A program made the position numbers and the translations under genes. DNA of 64,000 nucleotides from Domibacillus sp. PGB-M46 (GTDB lineage: Bacteria; Bacillota; Bacilli; Bacillales; Domibacillaceae), in assembly GCF_022668875.1 (NCBI RefSeq), contig NZ_JAKGCR010000002.1, forward strand, positions 248,001 through 312,000. Direction: 5' to 3'. The notes under the pieces are model-generated. The model saw only the letters and a program-made list of their open reading frames with translations. It did no database searches and was not told the origin of the DNA. This document shows, piece by piece, positions 43,903-51,387 of the stretch (within the stretch, counting starts at the first letter, position 1; each line of letters starts with the position of its first letter).

Positions 43903-44310
43903 TTACACAATTTGAAGAAGTAGTTCTTCTGGTGATTCACTTTGCTGTTTGACAGAAGTGAAACAATCATATTTCTGCTTGGTATCATTAGTTGGATAAG
44001 CATTAAACCCAAATTCTTTGGCCAATGCAGACGACACCGTAATTGAACCCATAAAAAGATACTTAGTGTCCAATTGTACTAAATCTCCATCATGTAAATT
44101 ATAAATAATTTCTTGATTCACTTTATTAACAACTTGGTTAGTAAGTGTCTGCTTTAGTCGTTCTAATTTTCTCATCTCTATACGTTTTCTTTTTTCATCA
44201 ATTGCCGCTTTAAGTCTGTTGACTCCCTCATTATCTTCTCCTTGAATCATTGGATAGATAATTTTTTCGAATTTATCTGCAAACTTCTCAATTTTCTTTT
44301 GGTTAACCAT
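43903..44310 (-). CDS. Small charged protein, putative chaperone-dependent antitoxin
   Basis: 135 aa, not recognised by family. The N-terminal 75 residues are helical, Lys/Glu-rich and likely coiled-coil (KIEKFADKFEKIIYPMIQGE, RKRIEMRKLERLKQTLTNQV); the C-terminal part has GDLVQLDTKYLFMGSITVSS and ends with a more hydrophobic tail EELLLQIV. It sits between an ART-like gene and a SecB-like gene with 30- to 40-base gaps. In toxin-antitoxin-chaperone systems the middle gene is the antitoxin and its C-terminus is the chaperone-binding tail. That role is an inference from position. Confidence 0.6.
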   Translation of the reverse strand: MVNQKKIEKFADKFEKIIYPMIQGEDNEGVNRLKAAIDEKRKRIEMRKLERLKQTLTNQVVNKVNQEIIYNLHDGDLVQLDTKYLFMGSITVSSALAKEFGFNAYPTNDTKQKYDCFTSVKQQSESPEELLLQIV

Positions 44311-44349
44311 ATTCAACATCTCCCTTGAAGGATTTTAGCAAACATTATT

Positions 44350-45012
44350 TTAAGATCTGGCTAAATTACTTAGTTCACCATGATGGGATATGTCTTTAAT
44401 TTTACTCGTATTTCTTATACTATGATATTCATCATAATAATAATCCAGATTTTTTTTCAAAAATTGATTACTTACAACATCATATTCTTCGTCTTTAAAA
44501 TCAAGAAACAATCCGATTAAAATTGCTGCAGCATAAGGATCTTCATAAAACTCGTCTTCAATTGTTAAAAGCAGTAATTCCACCATGGCTGTAGCAGCTT
44601 CAAGCAGCTTAGCATCAGAATTTTTCTTTTCCTCGAAATGTTTAAGTACTTCATTCTTAAGTAAAGCAGTTACTTCATCCAGTCTTTCCGTTAAATTGAA
44701 ATAAGAGTAATCTGAATCATACGCAATGTTAATTATCGTATCATGCCTATGCAACTTGGCATACCGAGAAGCCATTTCTGAATTATCTTCAGAGAAGCAA
44801 TAGACACCTTTTCCTAGCCAGTAAACGTAGAGGGCTGTCTCCCAATCTGGATCTATATAATAATATTTACCCGGCAAATTGCTTGTATTACGTGCTAATC
44901 TAACCAGCCAGTAGTCTAAACACTCTTCATAGTCAAAATATGATTCGTTAATTCTCTTAGTACGTAATATTTTTTTTGCAGCTTTTGTATTAGTACAATG
45001 GATAAAGTTCAA
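44350..45012 (-). CDS. Predicted ADP-ribosyltransferase-fold protein, putative toxin
   Basis: 220 aa starting at a TTG behind GAGGG. The first 100 residues look like a PARP/diphtheria-type ART: FIHCTNTKAAKKILRTKRI (His5 in the place of the H-G-T motif), then LGKGVYCFSEDNSEMASRYA (Tyr71, like GKGIYFAD..S..A..Y) and the strand DTIINIAYDSDYSYF. The third catalytic position (Glu, Asp or Gln) is not certain; Glu113 and Glu121 are candidates. The second half is helical and acidic. Promoter-proximal gene of the operon, as the toxin is in CmdT-A-C. Activity inferred, not shown. Confidence 0.6.
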   Translation of the reverse strand: MNFIHCTNTKAAKKILRTKRINESYFDYEECLDYWLVRLARNTSNLPGKYYYIDPDWETALYVYWLGKGVYCFSEDNSEMASRYAKLHRHDTIINIAYDSDYSYFNLTERLDEVTALLKNEVLKHFEEKKNSDAKLLEAATAMVELLLLTIEDEFYEDPYAAAILIGLFLDFKDEEYDVVSNQFLKKNLDYYYDEYHSIRNTSKIKDISHHGELSNLARS

Positions 45013-45245
45013 TCTATTCCCTCATTCACATTTGTATAATGTAAATATAACCAAAACAGATCGAACAGTAAATATTTATATCCTAATATTCTTTATATTT
45101 TTCCCCAATTACAACTAAAAAATTCAATAATTTTTATTTTGACTGCAAACCCCTAATAAATTTTCAAATAAAAGGGACGATGTAATGTCCTAAATTTGCA
45201 GTATTCTTTCGAAGTATCTTAAATTGTTTTGTTTAAAATTTATCA

Positions 45246-45995
45246 CTAGTTATATTTTACTTTTCTTAGGACTTCGTCAATAAACTTCCTTCCTTTTTGT
45301 GTCCATTTTAAATGTGTAACTGTATACCCAGTCTTTCCTCTTGGTATAGTTTCCGCTTTAGCATACCCCGCACTTTGGTATTCTTTATATAAAACCCATT
45401 GCCCATTTACCTTATACTGAACCTTTTCATTAAATAAAATTTTGTTCAAAGCCACGGCTGACAGCTTATAATCTTTAGCTATTTGAGTAATTGTCAAGGT
45501 ATTTTCACTGAAAAGAACCTTATCAAAATAATCCGCTTTAGGTTCATATTCTTCAATGCGTTGCCGCAACATCTTATTTTGAGTTTCGACTTCACTACGC
45601 TTTTGTTTTTCATTTTCTAGGCTGGTTAGAAGACCATGAACATAACCAGGATTATTAATTGCTTGTTCCAGAACGTCATCAGCCATATATGCACCATGCT
45701 TACGAATGGATGGAATAACTTCATGTAAAATCCAACGTTTAAATTTTTTAGCTTCAGATTTTCGTGAAGCCATAACAAGAGAATAAAGTCCATATTCATT
45801 TACAACGTTTACTTCACCTTGTCGCCCTAAGTTAAACTTAGCCCGTTCGTCATCATCTAATTTTTGCAGAACTATAGTGGGATTGGTTAACTCCAAAATA
45901 TTACACACGTCTTTAGCGACAAACCAAACGTCATCGCCTTTCAAAATTGTACGTACTTCCTGCATACCATAATTAAAAAATTGTAAGTGATTCAT
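45246..45995 (-). CDS. Phage antirepressor, BRO-N plus KilAC domains
   Basis: 249 aa. N-terminal BRO domain (1-105: EVRTILKGDDVWFVAKDVCN, YGLYSLVMASRKSEAKKFKR, WILHEVIPSIRKHGAYM), a coiled-coil middle (ENEKQKRSEVETQNKMLRQR) and a C-terminal KilAC/ANT domain (LTITQIAKDYKLSAVALNKI, LFNEKVQYKVNGQWVLYKEY, THLKWTQKGRKFI). Such proteins relieve phage repressors or act at lytic control regions. Its ATG overlaps the stop of the upstream gene as ATGA, so translation is coupled. The region 45013-45245 to its left carries the promoter of the ART-like operon. Confidence 0.9.
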   Translation of the reverse strand: MNHLQFFNYGMQEVRTILKGDDVWFVAKDVCNILELTNPTIVLQKLDDDERAKFNLGRQGEVNVVNEYGLYSLVMASRKSEAKKFKRWILHEVIPSIRKHGAYMADDVLEQAINNPGYVHGLLTSLENEKQKRSEVETQNKMLRQRIEEYEPKADYFDKVLFSENTLTITQIAKDYKLSAVALNKILFNEKVQYKVNGQWVLYKEYQSAGYAKAETIPRGKTGYTVTHLKWTQKGRKFIDEVLRKVKYN

Positions 45996-46699
45996 TTTTC
46001 ATTTCTCCTTTTGTCTTTTCTTGTATTACTAACGAAAGGAAAAATGAATTCAGACACCGGCAGACGATAAAAAATTGTAAAAAGTTTTTCGAGAGGACTT
46101 TTACGGGTCGGATCACCCTTCCGCCCACGCGGTGTTCCCTTTTTAGGGTCTGTGATTTCTAGCGGGGCACATGTGTAGACTGGCTGTTCTTTTTCCGGCT
46201 TACTTCGCTGTATGCTGGCTGCCTTGCCTATTGCCATCTGAATTTTCACTTCTTCTGTAATATCAGCAGCTTTAATAACATCAGACGCTTTTTCTTCAAT
46301 TTTCATGAGTTGTGTCCGTACTTCCTTGGCTACTCCTGAATCACGAAGTAACATACCAAAGCGGAGAATAGCACGTTTTGAATAAAGGTTTACATTAGAT
46401 ACAGATTTTCCTAAACCGATCTCTTCAAGGGCTACTACATGCTGTAGTTCGGCTTTCATTTTTTTAACTTCCTGAGATTTCAAATTTATTAATCCATCAG
46501 TTAATAGTTCTTGATAGAATTGAAAGTAAATAACATTTAAATGGCTTAGCGGAACTTCGTAAAAATTGGCAATTTGTTGTGCAGTTGCGTACTCCTTGCC
46601 TGGCAGTATAAGCAGGTTGCCAATTTTGTCTAACACTTCAATTCTAGAAGCTAATTCCTCACGTAATTTAGGATTTTCAATAATTTCATACTTTGTCAT
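45992..46699 (-). CDS. Phage-type regulatory protein, 235 aa
   Basis: Start at the ATG behind AGGAGG; a longer frame upstream runs into the repeats. N-terminal wHTH-like part (EYATAQQIANFYEVPLSHLN, VIYFQFYQELLTDGL), a central helix-rich part (LYSKRAILRFGMLLRDSGVA) and a basic C-terminal tail (KKGTPRGRKGDPTRKSPLEK). It resembles N-terminal halves of phage antirepressor proteins. It is the first gene of a two-gene operon with the BRO/KilAC gene and lies just downstream of three tandem repeats that may be its regulatory region. Confidence 0.65.
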   Translation of the reverse strand: MTKYEIIENPKLREELASRIEVLDKIGNLLILPGKEYATAQQIANFYEVPLSHLNVIYFQFYQELLTDGLINLKSQEVKKMKAELQHVVALEEIGLGKSVSNVNLYSKRAILRFGMLLRDSGVAKEVRTQLMKIEEKASDVIKAADITEEVKIQMAIGKAASIQRSKPEKEQPVYTCAPLEITDPKKGTPRGRKGDPTRKSPLEKLFTIFYRLPVSEFIFPFVSNTRKDKRRNEK

Positions 46700-46717
46700 T
46701 TTCGTTTTCCTCCTAGG

Positions 46718-46990
46718 GTTAATGTTTTTCCTTACACTCTTATAACGGGAATCTTCCAAAAATCAGACGCAGAAAATAATTTTTTTATACGTCAAACTTT
46801 TTCTCCCTGAAGTTAGTGTTCTTCCTTACACTCTTATAACGGGGTTCGTCCAAAAATCAGATACAAAAAATAAATTTTTTTTTACGACAAATGGTTCCTC
46901 CTGAAAGTTATTATTCTTCCTTACAAGCTAATAACGGAGGTCTCCTAAAAATCAGATGCGGAAAGTACAGTTTTTGATACGTCAAATTAG
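46718..46990. repeat. Three tandem imperfect repeats of about 94 bp
   Basis: CCTTAC of each unit begins at 46730, 46824 and 46919 (steps of 94 and 95). Each unit has TTCTTCCTTACACTCTTATAAC then CGG, CCAAAAATCAGA, an AT-rich run and TACGTCAAA or close to it. The last unit is the most diverged. On the minus strand each contains TTGACGTA- or TTGTCGTA-like elements, as if a promoter/operator had been triplicated upstream of the antirepressor operon. Confidence 0.8.
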
Positions 46991-47029
46991 TTCTAAATTA
47001 AAAAAGTATTTTAAAAATTATTTAGACCG

Positions 47030-47400
47030 CTTTTGTGGGATCTAGGTGGGGTGGTCCCCCGTGGTACCCCCTCCCTGTGAGGATCGTACCTTTTGGAGTG
47101 CCTGTGTGGGTGCAGTGTGGGCTTAGTGCGGCATACTTCGCGGTGTTGCTGTGCACTTGCTTTTCCTTCGCTTTGCCTGTACTTGGGTGTTGTCCTGCTG
47201 CTTCACCGTGGTGTGTGCCTTGCCCTGGCTTGGCCCTGTGCTTGCGTGGTGCTGTGCTTGGGCCCCAATGTTTGGGACCGTGTGTGCATGGCTGCTGTAC
47301 TGTGTAGTGTTACTATGTGTAGCCTGCGGCTGTTTATTGAGTGCCTCGCCCCTTGTTGCCATGATATGTGGGTATGTATGTGGCCTTTAGGAATACACTT
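47030..47400. other. A-depleted, GT-rich island
   Basis: On the plus strand A makes up about 8 percent of 47041-47340 (24 of 300 by hand count) while G, T and C dominate, inside an AT-rich element. All three plus frames stay open for more than 200 bases simply because stops need A, so those frames are not evidence of a protein. The minus frame at 47123-47362 would give a Gln/Thr/His/Ala-rich low-complexity peptide. I cannot assign it; a structured RNA, a replication or transfer site, or a foreign fragment are possible. Confidence 0.6.
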
Positions 47401-47428
47401 TTTCTCCCGTATACTAGCCCCTTAAATT

Positions 47429-47460
47429 GAAAAAACGGCCCTAAAAAGGACCGTTAATTT
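47429..47460 (-). terminator. Terminator on the right of the A-depleted island
   Basis: AACGGCCCT and AGGACCGTT form the stem with one mismatch; the minus-strand side is followed by six T, so it would stop transcripts arriving from the immunity-like genes. Confidence 0.75.
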
Positions 47461-47635
47461 CTTATTGCTATAGAAGTGTATTCGTAAATGCTGTGTGATT
47501 ACTTGAAGCCGTACTTGTCATAACATGACACTACTTTTCACTTCAAACGCCTCTATTACTCAGTTTCTTTACAAAAAAGACACAATACACGTGACATTGA
47601 TTGCATAATTTTCGCTATAAACCTGTTACCAGAAT

Positions 47636-47854
47636 TTAATTTTCGGCTTTGTTAAACGATAGGGTTCTTACGTAAAGCTGGTGATGGGCAAAAACTATTC
47701 GGCAATTCAGAGTATGGGTATAAACTGCTAAATACAAGGTTGTTAATAACACATACAGTCGAACGAATACTTCTATTTCTAGATAATCATCTGCTTCTTC
47801 ACCAAAAACTCGTAAGAACCAACGAGGTGTTGATTTTTGTAAATTCCACTTCAA
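47636..47854 (-). CDS. Possible small protein or gene fragment, 72 aa
   Basis: Frame from a TTG: KWNLQKSTPRWFLRVFGEEA, DDYLEIEVFVRLYVLLTTLY and LAVYTHTLNCRIVFAHHQLY. It has protein-like codon use and a hydrophobic middle, but the start is weak and lies inside one of the dispersed CCGTTAGTT-type repeats. It may be the tail of a lost larger gene. The stretch 47461-47635 next to it is empty. Confidence 0.35.
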   Translation of the reverse strand: MKWNLQKSTPRWFLRVFGEEADDYLEIEVFVRLYVLLTTLYLAVYTHTLNCRIVFAHHQLYVRTLSFNKAEN

Positions 47855-47863
47855 ACAACGCCC

Positions 47864-47879
47864 CCGTTAGTTCAACAAG
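47864..47879. repeat. Dispersed short repeat CCGTTAGTTSAACAAG, copy 1
   Basis: One of four related copies in intergenic gaps of this element (others at 48418, 48479 and 48998). Consensus CCGTTAGTTGAACAAG. Such motifs recur near small hypothetical and immunity-like genes of Bacillus islands. Confidence 0.55.
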
Positions 47880-47881
47880 CA

Positions 47882-48352
47882 TTACATTAAATCACCATAC
47901 ATTTCATATCTCCCTAAAAATTCATATATTTCTTTTTTCACCCTTCGCATATCTCCATATCCATCCACAGCCATTTCATATTCAGCGTCTAATTCATTTA
48001 TTTTTGAAAATATATCATCTTCAATATTTCGTTCCCAAGCTAATCTATAAATCGAAGTAATCACTTGATCAATTTCGAGTTCTTTTTCCGCAAATGATTT
48101 GTACAGGAGACCTAATATAACTTTCGATGCAATATCTATGTGATTTCCTCTTGTTGTTTCATTTAAAAGCCTGATAACGTCATCTATTTTTTTATTACTC
48201 GATAACGAAACTTCGTACAATTGATAAGGAATTCCAGAGGGTTCCAATTGTAATATCGTTAAATCAACCCATTCAACTACTTTAGGCAGTTTAAAATATC
48301 CTATTCCCAATCCAAGTTGACATGCAGCCAACTTCTCCGACAAATTCAGCAT
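47882..48352 (-). CDS. Hypothetical protein, 156 aa, possibly immunity type
   Basis: Soluble, acidic, mostly helical: SEKLAACQLGLGIGYFKLPK, VVEWVDLTILQLEPSGIPYQ, LYEVSLSSNKKIDDVIRLLN, ENIEDDIFSKINEL near the end. Composition and size fit small immunity proteins of polymorphic toxin systems, but I recognise no family and no toxin gene is present. Ribosome binding site is weak (GGTGG). Flanked by the dispersed repeats. Confidence 0.55.
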   Translation of the reverse strand: MLNLSEKLAACQLGLGIGYFKLPKVVEWVDLTILQLEPSGIPYQLYEVSLSSNKKIDDVIRLLNETTRGNHIDIASKVILGLLYKSFAEKELEIDQVITSIYRLAWERNIEDDIFSKINELDAEYEMAVDGYGDMRRVKKEIYEFLGRYEMYGDLM

Positions 48353-48417
48353 TTTTTAATCCACCGTTCAAGAATAATTTGTTTTAATTTTAGCATATTT
48401 TACTTCAACTAAACTTG

Positions 48418-48434
48418 CCCGTTAGCTGAATAAG
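48418..48434. repeat. Dispersed short repeat, copy 2
   Basis: CCCGTTAGCTGAATAAG, two differences from the consensus. Confidence 0.45.
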
Positions 48435-48478
48435 AAAAGGCTGCCGAAATGACAGCCGAGATATCAAACAAAAGCCCC

Positions 48479-48494
48479 CGATAGTTGAACAAAG
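48479..48494. repeat. Dispersed short repeat, copy 3
   Basis: CCGATAGTTGAACAAAG, one base longer and with one difference from the consensus. Confidence 0.45.
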
Positions 48495-48506
48495 AAGGAT
48501 ATTCAA

Positions 48507-48911
48507 CTAATCCGTGAAAGAACCTCCTGGTAAAGAAACTAAATAAAATCCGTTGTCTCCTTGTAACTGCCATCCCTCAAAATAATTACTGTCGTGGAAC
48601 AACTCAAGATAAATGCTGCCTTCAAATTCCACAATTAAATCAGCTATTTCTTCAAAATGAAGGATATTCATTATTCTATTTCCCATTAGAATCTTTTCAA
48701 CATCTTTATGCGAGTATCTTTCAGGTGATTGGTGACAGTCTGAATATCCAATCACAATTTCATTAGCAACCTGTAACCTCCAGGGACATTCGATGATTAA
48801 ACCAGCCGTTTCAAAAGCCATTCCTAAGGGCAAGTTCTCTTCTGTATTCACTTCTGTAACCTTCTGACCAATAAAATATTTAAAATCAATATTACTTAGT
48901 TTTCTATACAT
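48507..48911 (-). CDS. Hypothetical protein, 134 aa, possibly immunity type
   Basis: Small beta-rich protein: DFKYFIGQKVTEVNTEENLP, GLIIECPWRLQVANEIVIGY, SDCHQSPERYSHKDVEKILM and VEFEGSIYLELFHDSNYFEG then WQLQGDNGFYLVSLPGGSF. The ending is like the DUF6188-type immunity-like family (strand, S..YE.W, then a G-rich turn). Start taken at the second nearby ATG, six bases after AGGG. Stands between dispersed repeats with the 156-aa gene, giving an immunity-like pair without a toxin. Confidence 0.6.
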   Translation of the reverse strand: MYRKLSNIDFKYFIGQKVTEVNTEENLPLGMAFETAGLIIECPWRLQVANEIVIGYSDCHQSPERYSHKDVEKILMGNRIMNILHFEEIADLIVEFEGSIYLELFHDSNYFEGWQLQGDNGFYLVSLPGGSFTD

Positions 48912-48997
48912 ATTCATCCCTACTCTAAAGAAAATCACTTACTTAGAGTGTAACGTTTCCTGCCTTGTTCGAACACTTCTTATTCAACTATTCTGCA

Positions 48998-49013
48998 CCG
49001 TTAGTTGAACAAG
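48998..49013. repeat. Dispersed short repeat, copy 4
   Basis: CCGTTAGTTGAACAAG, matching the consensus. Just upstream TATTCAACTA gives a partial inverted copy. Confidence 0.5.
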
Positions 49014-49047
49014 AAAATCAACAGTAACGTCTAACATAGCCTAATTT

Positions 49048-49776
49048 TCAAAAAATATTATACTTAACCAGTTTGTTTTTTAGAGAATCAAATAACCTTC
49101 GAACAGTTTGCGGATGCGGTACCCCTAATTCTGAACCCCATTCTCGAAGGCTGCCACTAGGATTGTCATAAATAAGGGCCAGTAGTTCTCGTTCTTTTTC
49201 CGTCAACTCTTCCGCATTAAACATTTCTTCAATAGTCTCTTTGTAGATGTATTGCTGTTCCATACTTGGAGAGTTGTCCGGCAAGCGTTCAATAGATTTC
49301 TCGTCTAAAGTAGCCGCTTTATACCAAGGAGAATGTTTTTCTGTATATAAGCAACTCTTAATAAAGTCGATCATACGTGTTTTCCAAAACATCTCTAAAG
49401 TTTCTACCAACATAAATTCTGTATCAATGTCGCCACTTTCTTCGTAATATTGAATAGCTGCAAAGGTTATCTTCCATAATTCTGCTTCAAAATCATGATA
49501 AGACAACCGGACGCTTTTATACTTCTTTTCATAGTATTTTGCCTTCGCTTCTATGGTGAATTTTAATAACTTTTGAAGTTCCGAGTAGACTTCATCAGTA
49601 TCCTTGTCCCAATCACTAAATACCATTTGAACTTGCCGCACCCATTTTATTTTTGAACTAGAATATTTTCTTTTAAGGCGTGATTCCATTTTACTCACTA
49701 ATTCTTGATAAGAGTCTGCCTTTAATATTTGTGATCTATCTATTTCTTCAGCACGTTTAAAGATTAGCTTGTTCAT
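49048..49776 (-). CDS. Phage-type sigma-factor-like regulator
   Basis: 242 aa. The C-terminus looks like a sigma region-4 helix-turn-helix (LTEKERELLALIYDNPSGSL, REWGSELGVPHPQTVRRLFD), and the middle has a region-2-like helical part (FEAELWKITFAAIQYYEESG, MFWKTRMIDFIKSCLYTEKH). This layout is seen in sigma-like late regulators of phages and islands. AAGGTGG precedes the ATG. It is divergent from the integrase, so the 300-base gap between them holds both promoters. Confidence 0.7.
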   Translation of the reverse strand: MNKLIFKRAEEIDRSQILKADSYQELVSKMESRLKRKYSSSKIKWVRQVQMVFSDWDKDTDEVYSELQKLLKFTIEAKAKYYEKKYKSVRLSYHDFEAELWKITFAAIQYYEESGDIDTEFMLVETLEMFWKTRMIDFIKSCLYTEKHSPWYKAATLDEKSIERLPDNSPSMEQQYIYKETIEEMFNAEELTEKERELLALIYDNPSGSLREWGSELGVPHPQTVRRLFDSLKNKLVKYNIF

Positions 49777-50076
49777 ACTTCCACCTTCATTTGTTTAGTT
49801 TGGTGACATATATCGAGTAATACTGTAGGTGGATCACCTAACGTATTCATATATATATTCGAGATTAAATTCTCTTTGTCACATAACACAAACGAAAAAG
49901 GGGAGTTTTTCAGACAAAGCTTTTCAGATATATTGGCGGCAATCTATACGCTTCTTTTATTATTAACTTTAATCAGTTTTCATAGGGCGTTGACAAGAAA
50001 TAATAAATCAAATACCTTTATTAAGCAGACAGGGTACATTCATGGCTTTAGAGGGCATCACGAGAGGATGTTTGCT
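49777..50076. other. Divergent promoter region between sigma-like gene and integrase
   Basis: AT-rich gap. The integrase frame stays open upstream to 49876 and encodes a hydrophobic stretch, but lacks a ribosome binding site, so I treat it as non-coding leader. No clear operator palindrome found by eye. Confidence 0.45.
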
Positions 50077-51189
50077 ATGAAAGGTTCTGTAAGAAAAGAC
50101 GGTAACAACTGGTTATACGAAGTGACAATTAAGGTTGATCCTATTACAGGTAAACGAACACGGAAGAAAAAACGAGGATTTAAAACCAAGCGAGAAGCGG
50201 AAAAGGCATTAGCAGTGTTATTAAACGAACTTGCTAGTGAAACATATTTAGAACCATCTAATACACCTTTTCAGGAATACTTGGCCGACTGGTTTCAAAC
50301 AAAGCGGAAACAGATCGGTACACAAACCGCTAAAAGCTACGAATCTTATATTCGTTATCATATTGTCCCTTCTTTAGGGGAATATCCTTTATCTAAACTG
50401 ACGACTATAATAGTCCAGAAGTTTATTAATTCACTCATCGATAAAGGACTTTCTAGTGCAACAGTTAAAAAGATCTATAACATCTTGAACAACTCGATTC
50501 AAAGGGCTATGAACTTAGAGTTAATTCCTAAGAATGTCGTATCTAATGTGGAACTGCCTCATATTAAAAAGAATAAGATCCAGGTGTGGGATACAGAAGA
50601 AGTGAAACTGTTCCTTAAGTTTGCAAAAGAAAGTAGATATTACATCGCTTTTCACTTGGCTGTTACGACAGGAATGAGACAAGGTGAACTGTTGGGTTTA
50701 CGATGGAAGGATGTAGACTTAGATAGAGGAACGATCCATCTTAGGCAAACGTTAAGCCATGATGGGAAAGATTTCATTGAGGGGGCAAAAACTGCTTCAA
50801 GCATTCGTTCGATTACTCTATTGACTCAAACAGTCGCTTCTTTAAAAAAGCATAAAGCGAAAATAATGAGAGAAAAATTAAAAGCGGGAACTGACTACAC
50901 AGACTATGATTTAGTGATATGTACGTGTTACGGAACTGTTTTAAGTCCAAGAAACCTCCTTCGAACTTTCAAGGCTTTAAGCAAAAAAGCGAAAGTACCG
51001 GAAATACGGTTTCACGATCTAAGACATACTCACGCTACCTCACTTTTACTAGAAGGTATAAACCCTAAGATTGTAGCGGAACGTTTAGGCCACAGTAAAG
51101 TTAGTGTAACACTAGATACCTACTCTCACGTGCTGCCTAACATGCAAAAGGAAGCAGCGGAAAAACTGAACAAAACTTTATTCGGATGA
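50077..51189 (+). CDS. int: Tyrosine recombinase (integrase) of the element
   Basis: 370 aa, start at the ATG seven bases after GAGAGG. N-terminal arm-binding AP2-like domain (KGSVRKDGNNWLYEVTIKVD, KRTRKKKRGFKTKREAEKAL), core-binding SAM-like domain (FQEYLADWFQTKRKQIGTQT) and catalytic domain with all residues: Arg in TTGMRQGELLGLRW, HDLRH, LGHSKVSVT and the nucleophile Tyr in DTYSHV. It lies 150 bases from tRNA-Val, the attachment site. Catalyses site-specific integration and, with a partner, excision. No excisionase gene is evident. Confidence 0.94.
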   Translation: MKGSVRKDGNNWLYEVTIKVDPITGKRTRKKKRGFKTKREAEKALAVLLNELASETYLEPSNTPFQEYLADWFQTKRKQIGTQTAKSYESYIRYHIVPSLGEYPLSKLTTIIVQKFINSLIDKGLSSATVKKIYNILNNSIQRAMNLELIPKNVVSNVELPHIKKNKIQVWDTEEVKLFLKFAKESRYYIAFHLAVTTGMRQGELLGLRWKDVDLDRGTIHLRQTLSHDGKDFIEGAKTASSIRSITLLTQTVASLKKHKAKIMREKLKAGTDYTDYDLVICTCYGTVLSPRNLLRTFKALSKKAKVPEIRFHDLRHTHATSLLLEGINPKIVAERLGHSKVSVTLDTYSHVLPNMQKEAAEKLNKTLFG

Positions 51190-51227
51190 CCCTTAACGGA
51201 AATAAAGATAGTTATTTTCACCAAACG

Positions 51228-51247
51228 GTCGCCAAATTGGTCGCCAC
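51228..51247. promoter_or_regulatory. Paired GTCGCCA sites, right end (putative integrase arm sites)
   Basis: GTCGCCAAATTGGTCGCCAC: two GTCGCCA heptamers 13 bases apart, 90 bases inside the right repeat, mirroring the pair at the left end. Confidence 0.5.
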
Positions 51248-51337
51248 GTTGCCTGCTGGATTTAAATTTATTAACGCTAAATAAAATAAAAAAACCGCAA
51301 ACCCTTGAGTATCAAGAATTTACGGCTTTGAACATTG

Positions 51338-51387
51338 ATGATTCCTACTGGGTTCGAACCAGCGACCTCTACCCTGTCAAGGTAGCG
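51338..51387. repeat. Right attachment repeat (attR) within tRNA-Val
   Basis: 50 bases identical to the left repeat, covering the 3' half of the tRNA up to the anticodon stem, so the element restores a complete tRNA after insertion. Confidence 0.92.

Noticed and set aside
46718-46990. CRISPR array
   Set aside because: The period is about 94 bp with similarity through the whole unit, only three units, and no unique spacers or cas genes.
47123-47362. Minus-strand 79-residue Gln/Thr/His-rich frame
   Set aside because: Low-complexity product of the same base skew; no start signal and no family resemblance.
47035-47425. Three overlapping plus-strand frames of 79 to 110 residues rich in Cys, Leu, Val and Trp
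   Set aside because: All are open at once because the strand has almost no A and therefore few stop codons. None has a ribosome binding site.
49876-50076. Longer N-terminus for the integrase with a hydrophobic stretch
   Set aside because: No ribosome binding site, and the arm-binding domain starts naturally at the ATG behind GAGAGG.
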